Source of the DNA: a virus
Length of the DNA stretch: 52,114 nt
IMG/VR virus record: IMGVR_UViG_3300042462_000264
Span: 1-52,114 of that record
Reading direction: 5' to 3' (one strand)
Below are positions 6,628 to 15,588 of this stretch, piece by piece. The position numbers and the translations under genes are program-made. The notes beneath the pieces were generated by a model that saw nothing but the letters and a program-made list of their open reading frames with translations, was not told where the DNA came from and searched no databases. Numbering within the stretch: the first letter of the stretch is position 1; the number at the start of each line of letters is the position of its first letter.

Positions 6628-9186
6628 TTATGACCAACGAAGGATGACGATTCCAGAGCCACCATTGCCGCCTATAGATTGTGGTTGTGAACTGCTTTGA
6701 CCTGATCCACCACCGCCACCACCGAGTCCTGCTGTTCCTGCTGTTGCAATTGCACCAGATGGTGTTGAAGCAGCACCTGCGCCACCACCGCCAGTTCCAC
6801 CTGCTCCTGCATTGCCTCCTGGATTTGGATTGTTGCCACCGCCTCCACCACCAGCATATGTAACTGCTGCACCAGTGATGGTTGAACTTAATCCTGCGCC
6901 ACCATTGCCACCTTGGTTTGATGCACCATTACTTCCTGCGGCACCTGCGCCTCCACCGCCGCCTCCACAATACAGCGGCTGACCTGTTCCATTACCACCA
7001 CTATTTCCTTGTCCTGGAGTTCCTGCTGATCCTGTGGTAGAATAACCATCACCACCACCAGCGCCGCCACCAGAACCTCCTGATGACGCAGCAGGATTAT
7101 TTGGTCCGTATCCACCACCAAATCCTCCGCCAATAGAAGTAACTGCATTAAATGTACTGTTGCTTCCTACTGTACCTGTTGTTGTTAAACTGCCACTTGG
7201 ACCTAAACTCCAACCAGTTCCGCCGCCACCAACAGTTACTGTGTATGTTTGTCCAGGAGTAACAGCAAGATTAGTTCCTGTTCTTAAACCACCAGCACCA
7301 CCGCCACCACCAACCCATGCTCCACCACCGCCACCACCAGCAACAACGAGATATTCGACTTGCGTTGCTCCAGTAGGTGCAGTCCAAGAACCAGAGGATG
7401 TAAATGTTGCTACGTTTGCGTTAGCACCAGAAACTGCTTTAATAATAACAATACCTGAACCACCAGCACCACCTATTCCGCCAACATTTGGACCAGGAGT
7501 AAATCCACCGCCGCCGCCGCCACCGCCTGTTCCTGCTGTTCCTGAAGCGGCAGTAGTTGTGCTAGAAGGAGAAGGCGCACCTGCTCCTCCGCCACCAGCT
7601 CCACCAGCACCATTTGTGCCGTTTTGAGAACCTCCACCACCGCCGCCAGCGTATGTTACTGAGGTGCCAGATAATGATGATGCAGTTCCTGTTCCACCTG
7701 CTCCACCAGCCGTAGAGATTCCATTACTGCCAACTGCACCAGCACCACCGCCACCGCCGCCACCATAATTTGGCGCGCCTGGACCACCGTTTCCCCCATT
7801 ATTACCTTGCGATGGTGCAGTTCCTGGCACATTTCCAGAAGCACCTGAGTTACTCCAACCTGATCCACCACCAGAACCACCTGCTAAACCAATATTTCCA
7901 GGAGCTCCTGGTGATCCAGGATTATTGCCATTTGCTCCTCCCCCTCCGCCAGAAGATGAGACATTTGCTGAGGAGTTTGATGTAAGCGCAAAAATAGATA
8001 CAGAGCCGTTTGCTCCTCTTGCATTGGCGTCACCAGCCGAAGGATATGTTCCACCGTTACCACCAGATCCACCAGCGCCCACTGTAACTGTGTAAGATGT
8101 ATTTGATGTAACTGTATATCCAGTTCCAGTACGGAATCCACCTGCGCCACCGCCGCCTCCCCAATTGCCGCCGCCACCGCCGCCACCACCAACCACCAAA
8201 TAATCAATCAATGTTGTTCCAGCTGGAGCAGTCCAAGTTGTTGATGTTCTGAAGACCCAAACATTGGCATTAGCGTTTGCGTTTGATTTTGTGTATTTAA
8301 GAATAACTATACCAGAACCGCCAGCACCACCAACTACGGCACCAGATGTTGATGGACCAGGAGAACTTCCCCCACCGCCACCGCCGCCAGTGTTTGTTGT
8401 TCCAGCAGTTACTGCACCGCCATTTGTACTTCCAGTTCCACCTCCACCAGAACCACCAGGACCTGCAGTTCCAGGAGCAGCACCGCCTCCTCCACCACCA
8501 GCATAAGTTACACTAGAACCTAAAATTGTAGATGTAGTACCGTCACCACCTGCGCCTGCAATATTTGTGCTTGGACTTGCGTTGCCACCAACACCACCAG
8601 CTCCACCGCCACCACCACCGCCACGAGATGCTGGAAAATTATTATTTGATGTGCCCCCATTATTTCCTTGCGACGGACTTACAGAAGGGACATTGCCTAA
8701 ACCAAATATATTTGGTGTTCCTGTAGAACCGTCCCAATTTGCACCACCACCAGAACCGCCGTCCGCCCCCTTTATATTTGATGGAGTTCCATTATAACTT
8801 CCACCATAACCGCCGCCAGCAGATGTGATGGTGGAAAATATAGAACTCGATCCGTTAGTTGAACTGTTATATCCACCACTTCCACCAGCACCAACAGTTA
8901 CTGTATATGTGTTACCTGGAGTCACTGCAAATCCAGTGCCTGTTCTGAATCCACCAGCACCGCCGCCACCATGACCAACAACTCCTGGTCCAGAACCACC
9001 AGCTCCACCGCCACCAACAACCAAATATTCAACACTTGTCACACCTTCTGGTGCAGTCCATGTAGTAGTATTGGCAAATGTTTCTACAACAATTTCAAAA
9101 ACAGTTGGTGCTGGCGTTGCCCCTCGCGGATTTAGTATTCGCGAAGAACTTCGAAGTGTGTTGAGGAGAAACGACTTTGTTGCCAT
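6628..9186 (-). CDS. Three-module glycine-rich tail adhesin, cassette copy 2
   Basis: 852 residues. The unique N-terminus MATKSFLLNTLRSSSRILNPRGATPAPT resembles that of the 790-residue copy (MASKLFAFQSFASSTRIFNSRATPAA). Three Gly-rich modules follow, starting near residues 35, 308 and 589, each with the WTAP...EYLVVGGGG opening, SPSQGNNGG (modules 1 and 2; GQGNSGG in module 3), TYAGGGGGG and GIVI(L/I)K or GIVILRWS closing. Gly, Ser, Thr and Asn dominate and charged residues are almost absent. The protein probably exposes surface loops between glycine-rich strands, as in other phage adhesins. TAATG overlap with the upstream gene shows translational coupling. Confidence 0.85.
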   Translation of the reverse strand: MATKSFLLNTLRSSSRILNPRGATPAPTVFEIVVETFANTTTWTAPEGVTSVEYLVVGGGGAGGSGPGVVGHGGGGAGGFRTGTGFAVTPGNTYTVTVGAGGSGGYNSSTNGSSSIFSTITSAGGGYGGSYNGTPSNIKGADGGSGGGANWDGSTGTPNIFGLGNVPSVSPSQGNNGGTSNNNFPASRGGGGGGGAGGVGGNASPSTNIAGAGGDGTTSTILGSSVTYAGGGGGGAAPGTAGPGGSGGGGTGSTNGGAVTAGTTNTGGGGGGGSSPGPSTSGAVVGGAGGSGIVILKYTKSNANANANVWVFRTSTTWTAPAGTTLIDYLVVGGGGGGGGNWGGGGGAGGFRTGTGYTVTSNTSYTVTVGAGGSGGNGGTYPSAGDANARGANGSVSIFALTSNSSANVSSSGGGGGANGNNPGSPGAPGNIGLAGGSGGGSGWSNSGASGNVPGTAPSQGNNGGNGGPGAPNYGGGGGGGAGAVGSNGISTAGGAGGTGTASSLSGTSVTYAGGGGGGSQNGTNGAGGAGGGGAGAPSPSSTTTAASGTAGTGGGGGGGGFTPGPNVGGIGGAGGSGIVIIKAVSGANANVATFTSSGSWTAPTGATQVEYLVVAGGGGGGAWVGGGGGAGGLRTGTNLAVTPGQTYTVTVGGGGTGWSLGPSGSLTTTGTVGSNSTFNAVTSIGGGFGGGYGPNNPAASSGGSGGGAGGGDGYSTTGSAGTPGQGNSGGNGTGQPLYCGGGGGGAGAAGSNGASNQGGNGGAGLSSTITGAAVTYAGGGGGGNNPNPGGNAGAGGTGGGGAGAASTPSGAIATAGTAGLGGGGGGSGQSSSQPQSIGGNGGSGIVILRWS

Positions 9187-9512
9187 TAGGTGATTTCTGA
9201 ACCGAAGATGCTAATTGATAAACTGTTTGCTGATGCGTTTGCTGAAATCACATCAGTGTTGCCAAGAGTGAGCCCCAAAGTCAAAGCAATTGAATCGCTT
9301 GCTGCAGCAATTGCATCATAAGCAATGTAGTGCTGATTGGCTAATGCTGCTCCAGCAGGTTGAACTGCGAGTCTGTAGTTTACATTTGAACTTGTTCTAT
9401 TTGTAATCACAACCGTTGAAACAACTGCTTGAGTTGCAGCAGGGACAGTATAGACATTTGCTACCGCTGTTGTTACTGCTGCTTGCCCTAATACTTTATA
9501 ATTTGTTGGCAT
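9186..9512 (-). CDS. Small phage structural protein, cassette copy 2
   Basis: 108 residues, clearly paralogous to the protein at 15073-15399. Both share YKVLGQ/YKILGQ at the start, then TxxANVYTVPAAT, VxTNRxSSNxNYRxAVxPAGAAxANQ(H/Y)YIAYD, GLTLGNTDVI and a final FGxEIT. The predicted fold is a small beta sandwich. Related proteins occur beside fibre genes of T4-like marine phages. It is coupled to the downstream 852-residue adhesin by a TAATG overlap, and the upstream 69-residue gene ends one base before its start. A role as adaptor or attachment domain of the adhesin is inferred. Confidence 0.8.
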   Translation of the reverse strand: MPTNYKVLGQAAVTTAVANVYTVPAATQAVVSTVVITNRTSSNVNYRLAVQPAGAALANQHYIAYDAIAAASDSIALTLGLTLGNTDVISANASANSLSISIFGSEIT

Positions 9513-9513
9513 C

Positions 9514-9723
9514 TTACATACCTGCTAATAAAAATGGATTGAACCCTGCATCTGCAGCGGTAAAGGAAACATTCGCGTTTCCTGTTGTTGTATTCGTTAC
9601 AGTCACTTGAACAGTTCCAGTGTTCACGAAATTATAATTTGTAACACCAAGATTGACGCGAGCTGCAGCAGCTGTATTCGCTCCTGTTCCACCGACATCT
9701 ATTGTTGCGACTGTTGTTGACAT
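9514..9723 (-). CDS. 69-residue mini fibre protein (GGTGANT head), cassette copy 2
   Basis: 69 residues starting MSTTVATIDVGGTGANTAAAARVNLG, the GGTGAxTAAxARxNLG motif seen in many phage tail fibres. The second half (NFVNTGTVQVTVTNTTTGNANVSF) resembles the N-terminal part of the 670-residue fibre at 10648-12660. This is the head gene of the second adhesin cassette, in the slot of the 55- and 58-residue mini-genes, but it lacks the AYAQAN heptads of those two. An AATAAATA box lies 10 bases upstream of the ATG, unusually close. Confidence 0.75.
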   Translation of the reverse strand: MSTTVATIDVGGTGANTAAAARVNLGVTNYNFVNTGTVQVTVTNTTTGNANVSFTAADAGFNPFLLAGM

Positions 9724-9733
9724 TTTCTATTCC

Positions 9734-9741
9734 TATTTATT
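9734..9741 (-). promoter_or_regulatory. T4-type late promoter-like box (AATAAATA)
   Basis: AATAAATA on the minus strand, 10 bases from the ATG of the 69-residue gene. A start six or so bases downstream of the box would leave almost no leader, so either the mRNA is nearly leaderless or the box is coincidental. Confidence 0.4.
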
Positions 9742-10635
9742 TTATGCCACTACCACATATAAAATTCCTGGCGCTCCAGCACCACCTGATGGGTTAAGAC
9801 CTCCATCAATACCGCCAGTTCCACCACCGCCGCCTCCAAAGTATAGCGACGAAACAACAGGGAATCTAACCCCTGCGCCAGCACCACCACCGCCACCTGA
9901 GTAAAAATAAATTCCACCACGACCAGCAGTCGCAGCAGGAACACTAGTTCCATCATTTTGCGCTGGTCCGCCACCACCACCGCTAGTACCTAATGCAAGA
10001 CTTCCTGGGAAAGTGCTCGTATCTGTAGAACTTCCACCAGAACCACCTGCCGCACCATTAATAGGTGGCGAGTTGTCACCGAATCCACCGCCACCACCGC
10101 CACCTCTTGCTCCTACGCCAGAAGTGCCTGAACCACCAGGATTAAATCTTGGTCCACCCGATCCACCTGGACCACCACCATGACTTCCAAATGATCCTAG
10201 TGTGCCGCCAGTGCCACCAGTTTGACTGACAGAACCGCCGCCACCACCAGCCAACGAGAATATGGTTGAGCCAGATCTTTGAATAATCGTAGATCCGCCA
10301 GCACTTCCATCAGCATCAACGCCACCCGAACCACCTGAACCAACAGAATATGTTAATGTTTCTCCAGGAGTGACGTTTATTGTATATCCGACAATTTGCG
10401 ATTCACCACCACCGCCACCAGCACCGCCGTTAGAAGTTGATGGGCTCGAGTCTGATCCACCACCGCCTCCTGCAGCACCATAAACTTTAATTTGTGCCAC
10501 GCCGACTGGTATTGTAAATGACGATGACCCACTGGTAACACCTAAAATCAAAGTTCCAGGAGCTGGACCAGCACGTCCACCACGCCTTCCATAACTTCCT
10601 ATTGATCCAGCACCAAATGTTCCAATCATTGGCAT
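9742..10635 (-). CDS. Single-module glycine-rich protein, divergent adhesin
   Basis: 297 residues with one Gly-rich module. It opens with SSSFTIPVGVAQIKVYGAAGGGGG in place of the usual WTAP...EYLVVGGGG, continues with INVTPGETLTYSVGSGG and GSTIIQRSGSTIFSLAGGGGG, and ends GGAGAPGILYVVVA. The order of strand and glycine blocks matches the other adhesins, but the sequence has diverged. The N-terminal 30 residues (MPMIGTFGAGSIGSYGRRGG) are Gly/Arg-rich and unlike the others. A second ATG two codons in (10629) is an alternative start. It follows the 670-residue fibre gene by 12 bases with an AAGGTG ribosome site, so the two may form a fibre plus tip pair. Confidence 0.8.
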   Translation of the reverse strand: MPMIGTFGAGSIGSYGRRGGRAGPAPGTLILGVTSGSSSFTIPVGVAQIKVYGAAGGGGGSDSSPSTSNGGAGGGGGESQIVGYTINVTPGETLTYSVGSGGSGGVDADGSAGGSTIIQRSGSTIFSLAGGGGGSVSQTGGTGGTLGSFGSHGGGPGGSGGPRFNPGGSGTSGVGARGGGGGGGFGDNSPPINGAAGGSGGSSTDTSTFPGSLALGTSGGGGGPAQNDGTSVPAATAGRGGIYFYSGGGGGAGAGVRFPVVSSLYFGGGGGGTGGIDGGLNPSGGAGAPGILYVVVA

Positions 10636-10647
10636 AGTTTATTCACC

Positions 10648-12660
10648 TTATGCAAACTGAGTTTTGGAACCAAGAACAGTATAAGTTGCCGAGGCAGTTT
10701 TAAAAATTGTAAACGAATACACATCAATTGAATTCGCTGATGCTGTTGGAGCAGAACCACCTGACCATTTAGGTGTGATTGATGTTCCATCAATTTGAAC
10801 ATTCGCAACTCTATGTGCAGTAGCGCCAGTTGTAACAGCAAAGGCGATTGTCATAGCCTGATTCGTTGACATCACGCTGTTTAGATTGACTGTTGTATTT
10901 CCACGAATGTTCAATGTGCTATTCGCAGTTGTATTTGCTGTGTAGTAAACCACTGCGCAATCAAGAACATCAAAGTTGACATTCGCGCCCATTGCAGTTG
11001 CAGTAATATTAGACTTTTCTAAAACTTCTTCAAGAGTTATCGTGCCGTTTACATGAAGTCTGGTGTTGGGCGATGTTGTGCCAATACCAATGTTGCCAAT
11101 ATTATCAACATGTAATCTTGCAACTCCACCAGTATAAATGTTCAAAGGTAGATAATCGCCAGTTCCAGTATTAGTTGATTGGAGTCTAGCATCAGTTGAT
11201 GTGACGGTAAGTGTGACACGACTCGCATTAGTTGGATCACTATTATTAAATGCACCAAATTCTGCTGTTGTTGTTCCGCTCGTTGGTATAGCATCAACAC
11301 GTGTTGCAGACGATGCTGATGTTGTCTGGAACATCAATCGATTAGCAACTGTTGTATTGCTGAAGTCACCAAAAATTCTTAATCCTGATCCAGAGAACGT
11401 TAAGTTCCCTGTCATCGTATCACCAGCTTTTAATACAGCATTCGCAGCAACAGCAGCTGCATTATTTGCTTGGCTATACGCCGCAATTGCTGTATTGTAT
11501 GCAAGATTGGCTTGACCGTATGCAAGATCACCAGTAGAGGTTGCAAATATAAACGGAGCAACTGATCGAACTTCAATAAATGTTCCTGATGGTGGTGCTT
11601 CAGTAAATGTAATAATATTGCCACCGACAGAATAATCTGTTACAGGCTTTTGTGCGACACCATCAATAAATGCGAATGTCTTTTTAGTCGTACTGACTGT
11701 TGACATCGTGAACGATACAGTATTACCATCGCCAGTAAAGATATCTGATTCAATTCTTGATTGATTTTCAGATAATCTAAACGCACCGACTGTTCTAACT
11801 TCAAGAACAGACCCATTGGCAGGTGGACTTGTTAATGTAAGTGTTGTATTACTCACACCACCAACTGTAAAGTCAGTTCCAGGTTTTTGTGAAACACCGT
11901 TTAAGAATACAAACGTCGAATCAGTTGTGCCTGTTTGAGATAAAGTAAACTGAGTGCAAGAACCAGTTCCCGTGAATTTGTCTGAATACAACGAAACTGG
12001 TGCAACGTTGATGTCAACAGTATCAAATGCGCTGAGTGTTCGAGCTTCGATTACTGTTGCGTTTGCTGGAGCAACATTAAATGACAACGTTGTTCCGCTA
12101 ACTTGATAATCATATTCTGGACGCTGAGCAACGCCATCGAGATATATAAACGTTCTTGATGTTGTTGCTGTTTGTGTTAATTGATAACTAGTGCATGCGC
12201 CAGTTCCAGTAAACACATCAGATGTTACGACTGTTGAACCAACACCACCACCGTAGATGTAAACATCGACATTCGCGCCATTATCAGGAGCAGTTCCGAA
12301 TGTAAGCGTACTTCCACTAATAGAATATGCTGTTTCACTCTGGAATACAAGATCAACAAACACAAGAGTATGAGTTTGATCTTCTGGTTCTGTCGAAAGT
12401 GTGAAGTTTACTGTATTTCCATCGCCAGTAAAGTTATCGCGAACAACTACTGTTCCACCACTTGATGCAAAAGAAATATTTGCATTACCGTTTGCACCAG
12501 GAGCAACAGTTATTTGAACTGTTGCAGTGTTAACAAAGTTGAACCCATTTGCATTGGTCGAGAACACACCATTTGAAGAAACAGAAATGTTCGCAACTGC
12601 GGATGCTAGACGATTCTCTAGATTCGCAACTTGGGCTATTCTTATAATTGGTTCAGACAT
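10648..12660 (-). CDS. Multidomain tail fibre with four beta repeats and a GIGTTSP segment
   Basis: 670 residues. After an N-terminal segment similar to the 69-residue mini-gene come four repeats of about 70 residues (roughly 75-360). Each has the form D.FTGxGxxxxFTLS...xFVFxDGVxQxPxxDYxVxGxTLTFxxAPxxGxxxEVR. A short AYxQAN heptad patch and AGDTMTGNLTF, a phage fibre motif, follow. GNIGIGTTSPNTRLHVNG, typical of tail fibres, comes near residues 520-545, then a beta-rich C-terminus. It is a fibre shaft candidate. It is led by a GATAAATA box and followed by the single-module Gly-rich protein. Confidence 0.83.
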   Translation of the reverse strand: MSEPIIRIAQVANLENRLASAVANISVSSNGVFSTNANGFNFVNTATVQITVAPGANGNANISFASSGGTVVVRDNFTGDGNTVNFTLSTEPEDQTHTLVFVDLVFQSETAYSISGSTLTFGTAPDNGANVDVYIYGGGVGSTVVTSDVFTGTGACTSYQLTQTATTSRTFIYLDGVAQRPEYDYQVSGTTLSFNVAPANATVIEARTLSAFDTVDINVAPVSLYSDKFTGTGSCTQFTLSQTGTTDSTFVFLNGVSQKPGTDFTVGGVSNTTLTLTSPPANGSVLEVRTVGAFRLSENQSRIESDIFTGDGNTVSFTMSTVSTTKKTFAFIDGVAQKPVTDYSVGGNIITFTEAPPSGTFIEVRSVAPFIFATSTGDLAYGQANLAYNTAIAAYSQANNAAAVAANAVLKAGDTMTGNLTFSGSGLRIFGDFSNTTVANRLMFQTTSASSATRVDAIPTSGTTTAEFGAFNNSDPTNASRVTLTVTSTDARLQSTNTGTGDYLPLNIYTGGVARLHVDNIGNIGIGTTSPNTRLHVNGTITLEEVLEKSNITATAMGANVNFDVLDCAVVYYTANTTANSTLNIRGNTTVNLNSVMSTNQAMTIAFAVTTGATAHRVANVQIDGTSITPKWSGGSAPTASANSIDVYSFTIFKTASATYTVLGSKTQFA

Positions 12661-12683
12661 TTAACACTCTTAGATTTATTGAA

Positions 12684-12691
12684 TATTTATC
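12684..12691 (-). promoter_or_regulatory. T4-type late promoter-like box (GATAAATA)
   Basis: GATAAATA on the minus strand, 23 bases before the ATG of the 670-residue fibre gene and just after the stop of the 790-residue adhesin. Spacing is suitable for a T4-type late promoter with a short leader. Confidence 0.5.
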
Positions 12692-12698
12692 TGCGCAA

Positions 12699-15071
12699 TT
12701 ACGACCAACGAATAATAACAATACCAGAACCACCTGCACCAGCACCACTGGTGTAAATTCCTCCGCCACCACCACCAGTATTAGGTGATGCAGAACTTGC
12801 TGGACCAACACCACCCGATGCACCACCACCAGCTCCTCCTGATCCTCCGCCACTTTGACCACCACCGCCACCACCACCAGCATAAATTGCTGATGATCCG
12901 CTGATCGTCGAGAATGCTCCTGGTCCACCTACGCCGCCAGTTGAAGATGCATTTCCGCCAACACCACCAGCTCCGCCGCCTCCACCAGATGCATTAGCAG
13001 GAGCATTTCCAGTGCCACCATTAAATCCTTGACCTGGAGTACCGAGACCAACTGTTGATGGATATTGTCTTTCAGCACCACCACCAGAACCACCTGTTAC
13101 TTGTCTTCCACCAGCACTATCAACACCACCACCGAGTGATGTAATAGTGCTAAACACTGAGTTAGTTCCATTACTTCCTGCAGCACCACCGCCACCAATT
13201 GTAACTGTATATGATGATCCAGGCGAAACTGATAATCCAGAACCTGTTCTCAATCCACCAGCACCACCACCACCGCCATTACCGCCAGCTCCGCCAGCAA
13301 TCACAAGGTATTCAACTTGTGTTGCTCCAGTGGGTGCTGTCCATGTTCCAGATGAAGTGAATGTTGCAAGGTTTGCGTTTGCGGTTGCATATGCTTTGAT
13401 AATAACGATACCAGAGCCGCCAGTATTTCCTGTTTGATTGCTAGGGAATCCTCCTCCTCCACCACCTCCGCCAAGATTTGCGGTGCCAGCTTGGGCAATA
13501 GAACTTGGATTGCCATTACTTCCATTTCCACCACCACCAGTTCCACCATTACCAGCTGTAGCAGGGCTTCCATTATTAGTTCCACCACCACCACCGCCAG
13601 CATAAGTTACCGAAGAACCAGACAATGTAGAAGCAGTACCGTTTCCGCCATTACCACCAGTATTTGTTGCTCCATTAGATCCTGCAGCTGCAGCACCACC
13701 ACCACCTCCACCTGAATTTCCAGGAGAAACTCCACCAGTGCCACCATTGTTACCTTGTGCTGGTGCAACTGCAGGTGTATTACCTGTTCCACCAGCACCA
13801 GCAGGAGATGTTCCGCCACCACCGCCACCACCGCTTCCGCCACTTAATCCAGTTTGTGTTCCTGAATTGCATCCACCACCACCGCCACCAGCAGAAGAAA
13901 CATTTGCTGATGTATTTGATGTTAATGCAAAAATAGAGGCAGCACCATTTGCGCCTCTATTTGAAATATCACCTGCAGCACCACCTGATCCGACTGTAAT
14001 AGTATAAGATGTTGCTGGTGATACTGAGTATCCAGTGCCTGTTCTAAACCCACCTGCACCGCCTGCACCATAACCAGCTCCACCACCGCCACCACCGACG
14101 ATCAAATAATCGATCAGCGAGACTCCTGTTGGCGCAGTCCATGATGTTGATGTTCTGAATACCCAGACATTGGCATTTGCACTTACGTTTGGTTTTGTGT
14201 ATTTTAAAATTACTACGCCTGAACCGCCACTGCTGCCGTTATATCCACTTGGAGAAGGTCCACCACCAGATCCACCACCACCGCTGCCAGTGCTTGCTGG
14301 TGCTGCGCTCGGAGCATTTGAACCGCCTGCTCCACCATTGGCTCCACCTCCAGTTCCACCAGAACCACCAGAAACATCTGAACCACCCCCACCTCCACCT
14401 GCATAAGTTACAGAAGTTCCAGTAATTGAAGATGCTGTTCCATTTCCACCAGTACCTGCGCTTGATCCGCTGCCATTAGTTCCAACAGCACCCGCACCGC
14501 CACCACCGCCTCCAGCATAGAAAGGAGCAGAAGAACTACCATTTCCACCGTTATTACCTTGCGATGGAGAAGTTGAAGGGGTGTTTCCAGTGCCGCCAGC
14601 CCCTCCTGCAAAACCACTTCCGCCGCCGCCAGAGCCACCTGCGCGTCCATTTTGAGCAGTTCCTGGTGCAGAATTGTCTAATCCAGCTCCTGCACCACCG
14701 CCAGCAGATGTAATCGTATCAAATACAGAAGATGATCCATTTGATCCATATATGCTTGGTGAGGTTGCACCATTACCGCCAGCGCCCACAGTGATTGTAT
14801 AAGAAGTATTTGGTGTTACAGCATAACCAGTGCCTGCTCGAAATCCGCCAGCACCCCCGCCACCACCGACGAATCTTCCACCCCCTCCGCCTCCACCGCC
14901 AATAACAAGATATTCAACTGATGTGACGCCTTCTGGTGCAGTCCATGTAGTTGTATTGGCGAAAGTTTCTACAACAATTTCTTGCGCTCCAACTGCGGCA
15001 GGTGTCGCGCGAGAATTGAAAATTCTCGTGCTTGATGCAAAACTTTGAAAGGCAAATAACTTCGAAGCCAT
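12699..15071 (-). CDS. Three-module glycine-rich tail adhesin, cassette copy 1
   Basis: 790 residues. The N-terminal 30 residues resemble those of the 852-residue copy, and the modules begin near residues 32, 302 and 565. The third module is shortened. All modules keep the order WTAP(E/T)G...(D/E)YL(V/I)(V/I)GG, TGxxxSxxxSYTxTxGxGG, Gly runs, a QG(N/F)NGG motif, (T/I)YAGGGGGG and a final GIVI(I/L)K or IIRWS. The three module types are position specific: first modules of all three adhesins resemble one another more than their neighbours in the same protein (for example NVWVFRTST always opens module 2). The whole protein was therefore duplicated, not single modules. Confidence 0.85.
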   Translation of the reverse strand: MASKLFAFQSFASSTRIFNSRATPAAVGAQEIVVETFANTTTWTAPEGVTSVEYLVIGGGGGGGGRFVGGGGGAGGFRAGTGYAVTPNTSYTITVGAGGNGATSPSIYGSNGSSSVFDTITSAGGGAGAGLDNSAPGTAQNGRAGGSGGGGSGFAGGAGGTGNTPSTSPSQGNNGGNGSSSAPFYAGGGGGGAGAVGTNGSGSSAGTGGNGTASSITGTSVTYAGGGGGGSDVSGGSGGTGGGANGGAGGSNAPSAAPASTGSGGGGSGGGPSPSGYNGSSGGSGVVILKYTKPNVSANANVWVFRTSTSWTAPTGVSLIDYLIVGGGGGGAGYGAGGAGGFRTGTGYSVSPATSYTITVGSGGAAGDISNRGANGAASIFALTSNTSANVSSAGGGGGGCNSGTQTGLSGGSGGGGGGGTSPAGAGGTGNTPAVAPAQGNNGGTGGVSPGNSGGGGGGAAAAGSNGATNTGGNGGNGTASTLSGSSVTYAGGGGGGTNNGSPATAGNGGTGGGGNGSNGNPSSIAQAGTANLGGGGGGGGFPSNQTGNTGGSGIVIIKAYATANANLATFTSSGTWTAPTGATQVEYLVIAGGAGGNGGGGGAGGLRTGSGLSVSPGSSYTVTIGGGGAAGSNGTNSVFSTITSLGGGVDSAGGRQVTGGSGGGAERQYPSTVGLGTPGQGFNGGTGNAPANASGGGGGAGGVGGNASSTGGVGGPGAFSTISGSSAIYAGGGGGGGQSGGGSGGAGGGASGGVGPASSASPNTGGGGGGIYTSGAGAGGSGIVIIRWS

Positions 15072-15072
15072 A

Positions 15073-15399
15073 TTAGGTAATTTCTGTTCCGAACACGCTG
15101 AACGTGATTACATTTGAAGATGCATTTACAGTGATCACATCAGTGTTGCCAAGAGTTAATCCAAGTGATAAACCAATCGCATCGCTTCCTGCAATTACAG
15201 AATCATAGGCAATATAATATTGATTTGCAACAGCAGCACCTGCAGGAAGCACTGCGATTCTATAATTCGTATTTGAAGAAGATCGATTCGTGACAATAAT
15301 TGATGAGACTACTGTTGATGTTGCTGCTGGAACTGTGTAGACATTTGCAAACGCAGTTGTTCCAGCCACTTGTCCTAGAATTTTATATCTTTCTGCCAT
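15073..15399 (-). CDS. Small phage structural protein, cassette copy 1
   Basis: 108 residues, close paralogue of the protein at 9186-9512, with the same YKILGQ start, ANVYTVPAATSTVVSS, TNRSSSNTNYRIAVLPAGAA, IAYDSVIAGSDAIGLSLGL and FGTEIT ending. The start ATG follows the 58-residue mini-gene by 12 bases. The downstream adhesin starts one base after its stop. Strict linkage of this small protein to a Gly-rich adhesin in all three cassettes suggests that they act together, for example as an adaptor or trimeric head. Confidence 0.8.
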   Translation of the reverse strand: MAERYKILGQVAGTTAFANVYTVPAATSTVVSSIIVTNRSSSNTNYRIAVLPAGAAVANQYYIAYDSVIAGSDAIGLSLGLTLGNTDVITVNASSNVITFSVFGTEIT

Positions 15400-15411
15400 T
15401 GTAATGTCCTG

Positions 15412-15588
15412 TTATAAACTGAAAAAGACTTTTGCGAATCCACCACTAGCACTATTTGCTGCAGCATATGCATTATTCGCTGCAGCATATGCAGCGTTGG
15501 CTTGACCATAAGCAGTGTTTGCTTGAGTGTGTATTGTTCCAAGATCTGTTTGTAATTCTTGAACTTGATATTGTTTTGGTTTTGCCAT
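15412..15588 (-). CDS. 58-residue mini fibre protein with AYxxAN heptads, cassette copy 1
   Basis: A short gene read directly from the sequence: ATG at 15588-15586 and TAA at 15414-15412. It starts MAKPKQYQVQELQTDLGTIH, a polar amphipathic helix, then passes into heptads TAYGQANAAYAAANNAYAAAN, identical in style to the giant fibre, and ends SGGFAKVFFSL. The start overlaps the stop of the 556-residue adhesin as TAATG. The Ala positions 1 and 5 of each heptad would form a narrow alanine core, suggesting a tiny trimeric coiled coil. It leads cassette copy 1 and has no promoter box of its own. Confidence 0.75.
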   Translation of the reverse strand: MAKPKQYQVQELQTDLGTIHTQANTAYGQANAAYAAANNAYAAANSASGGFAKVFFSL

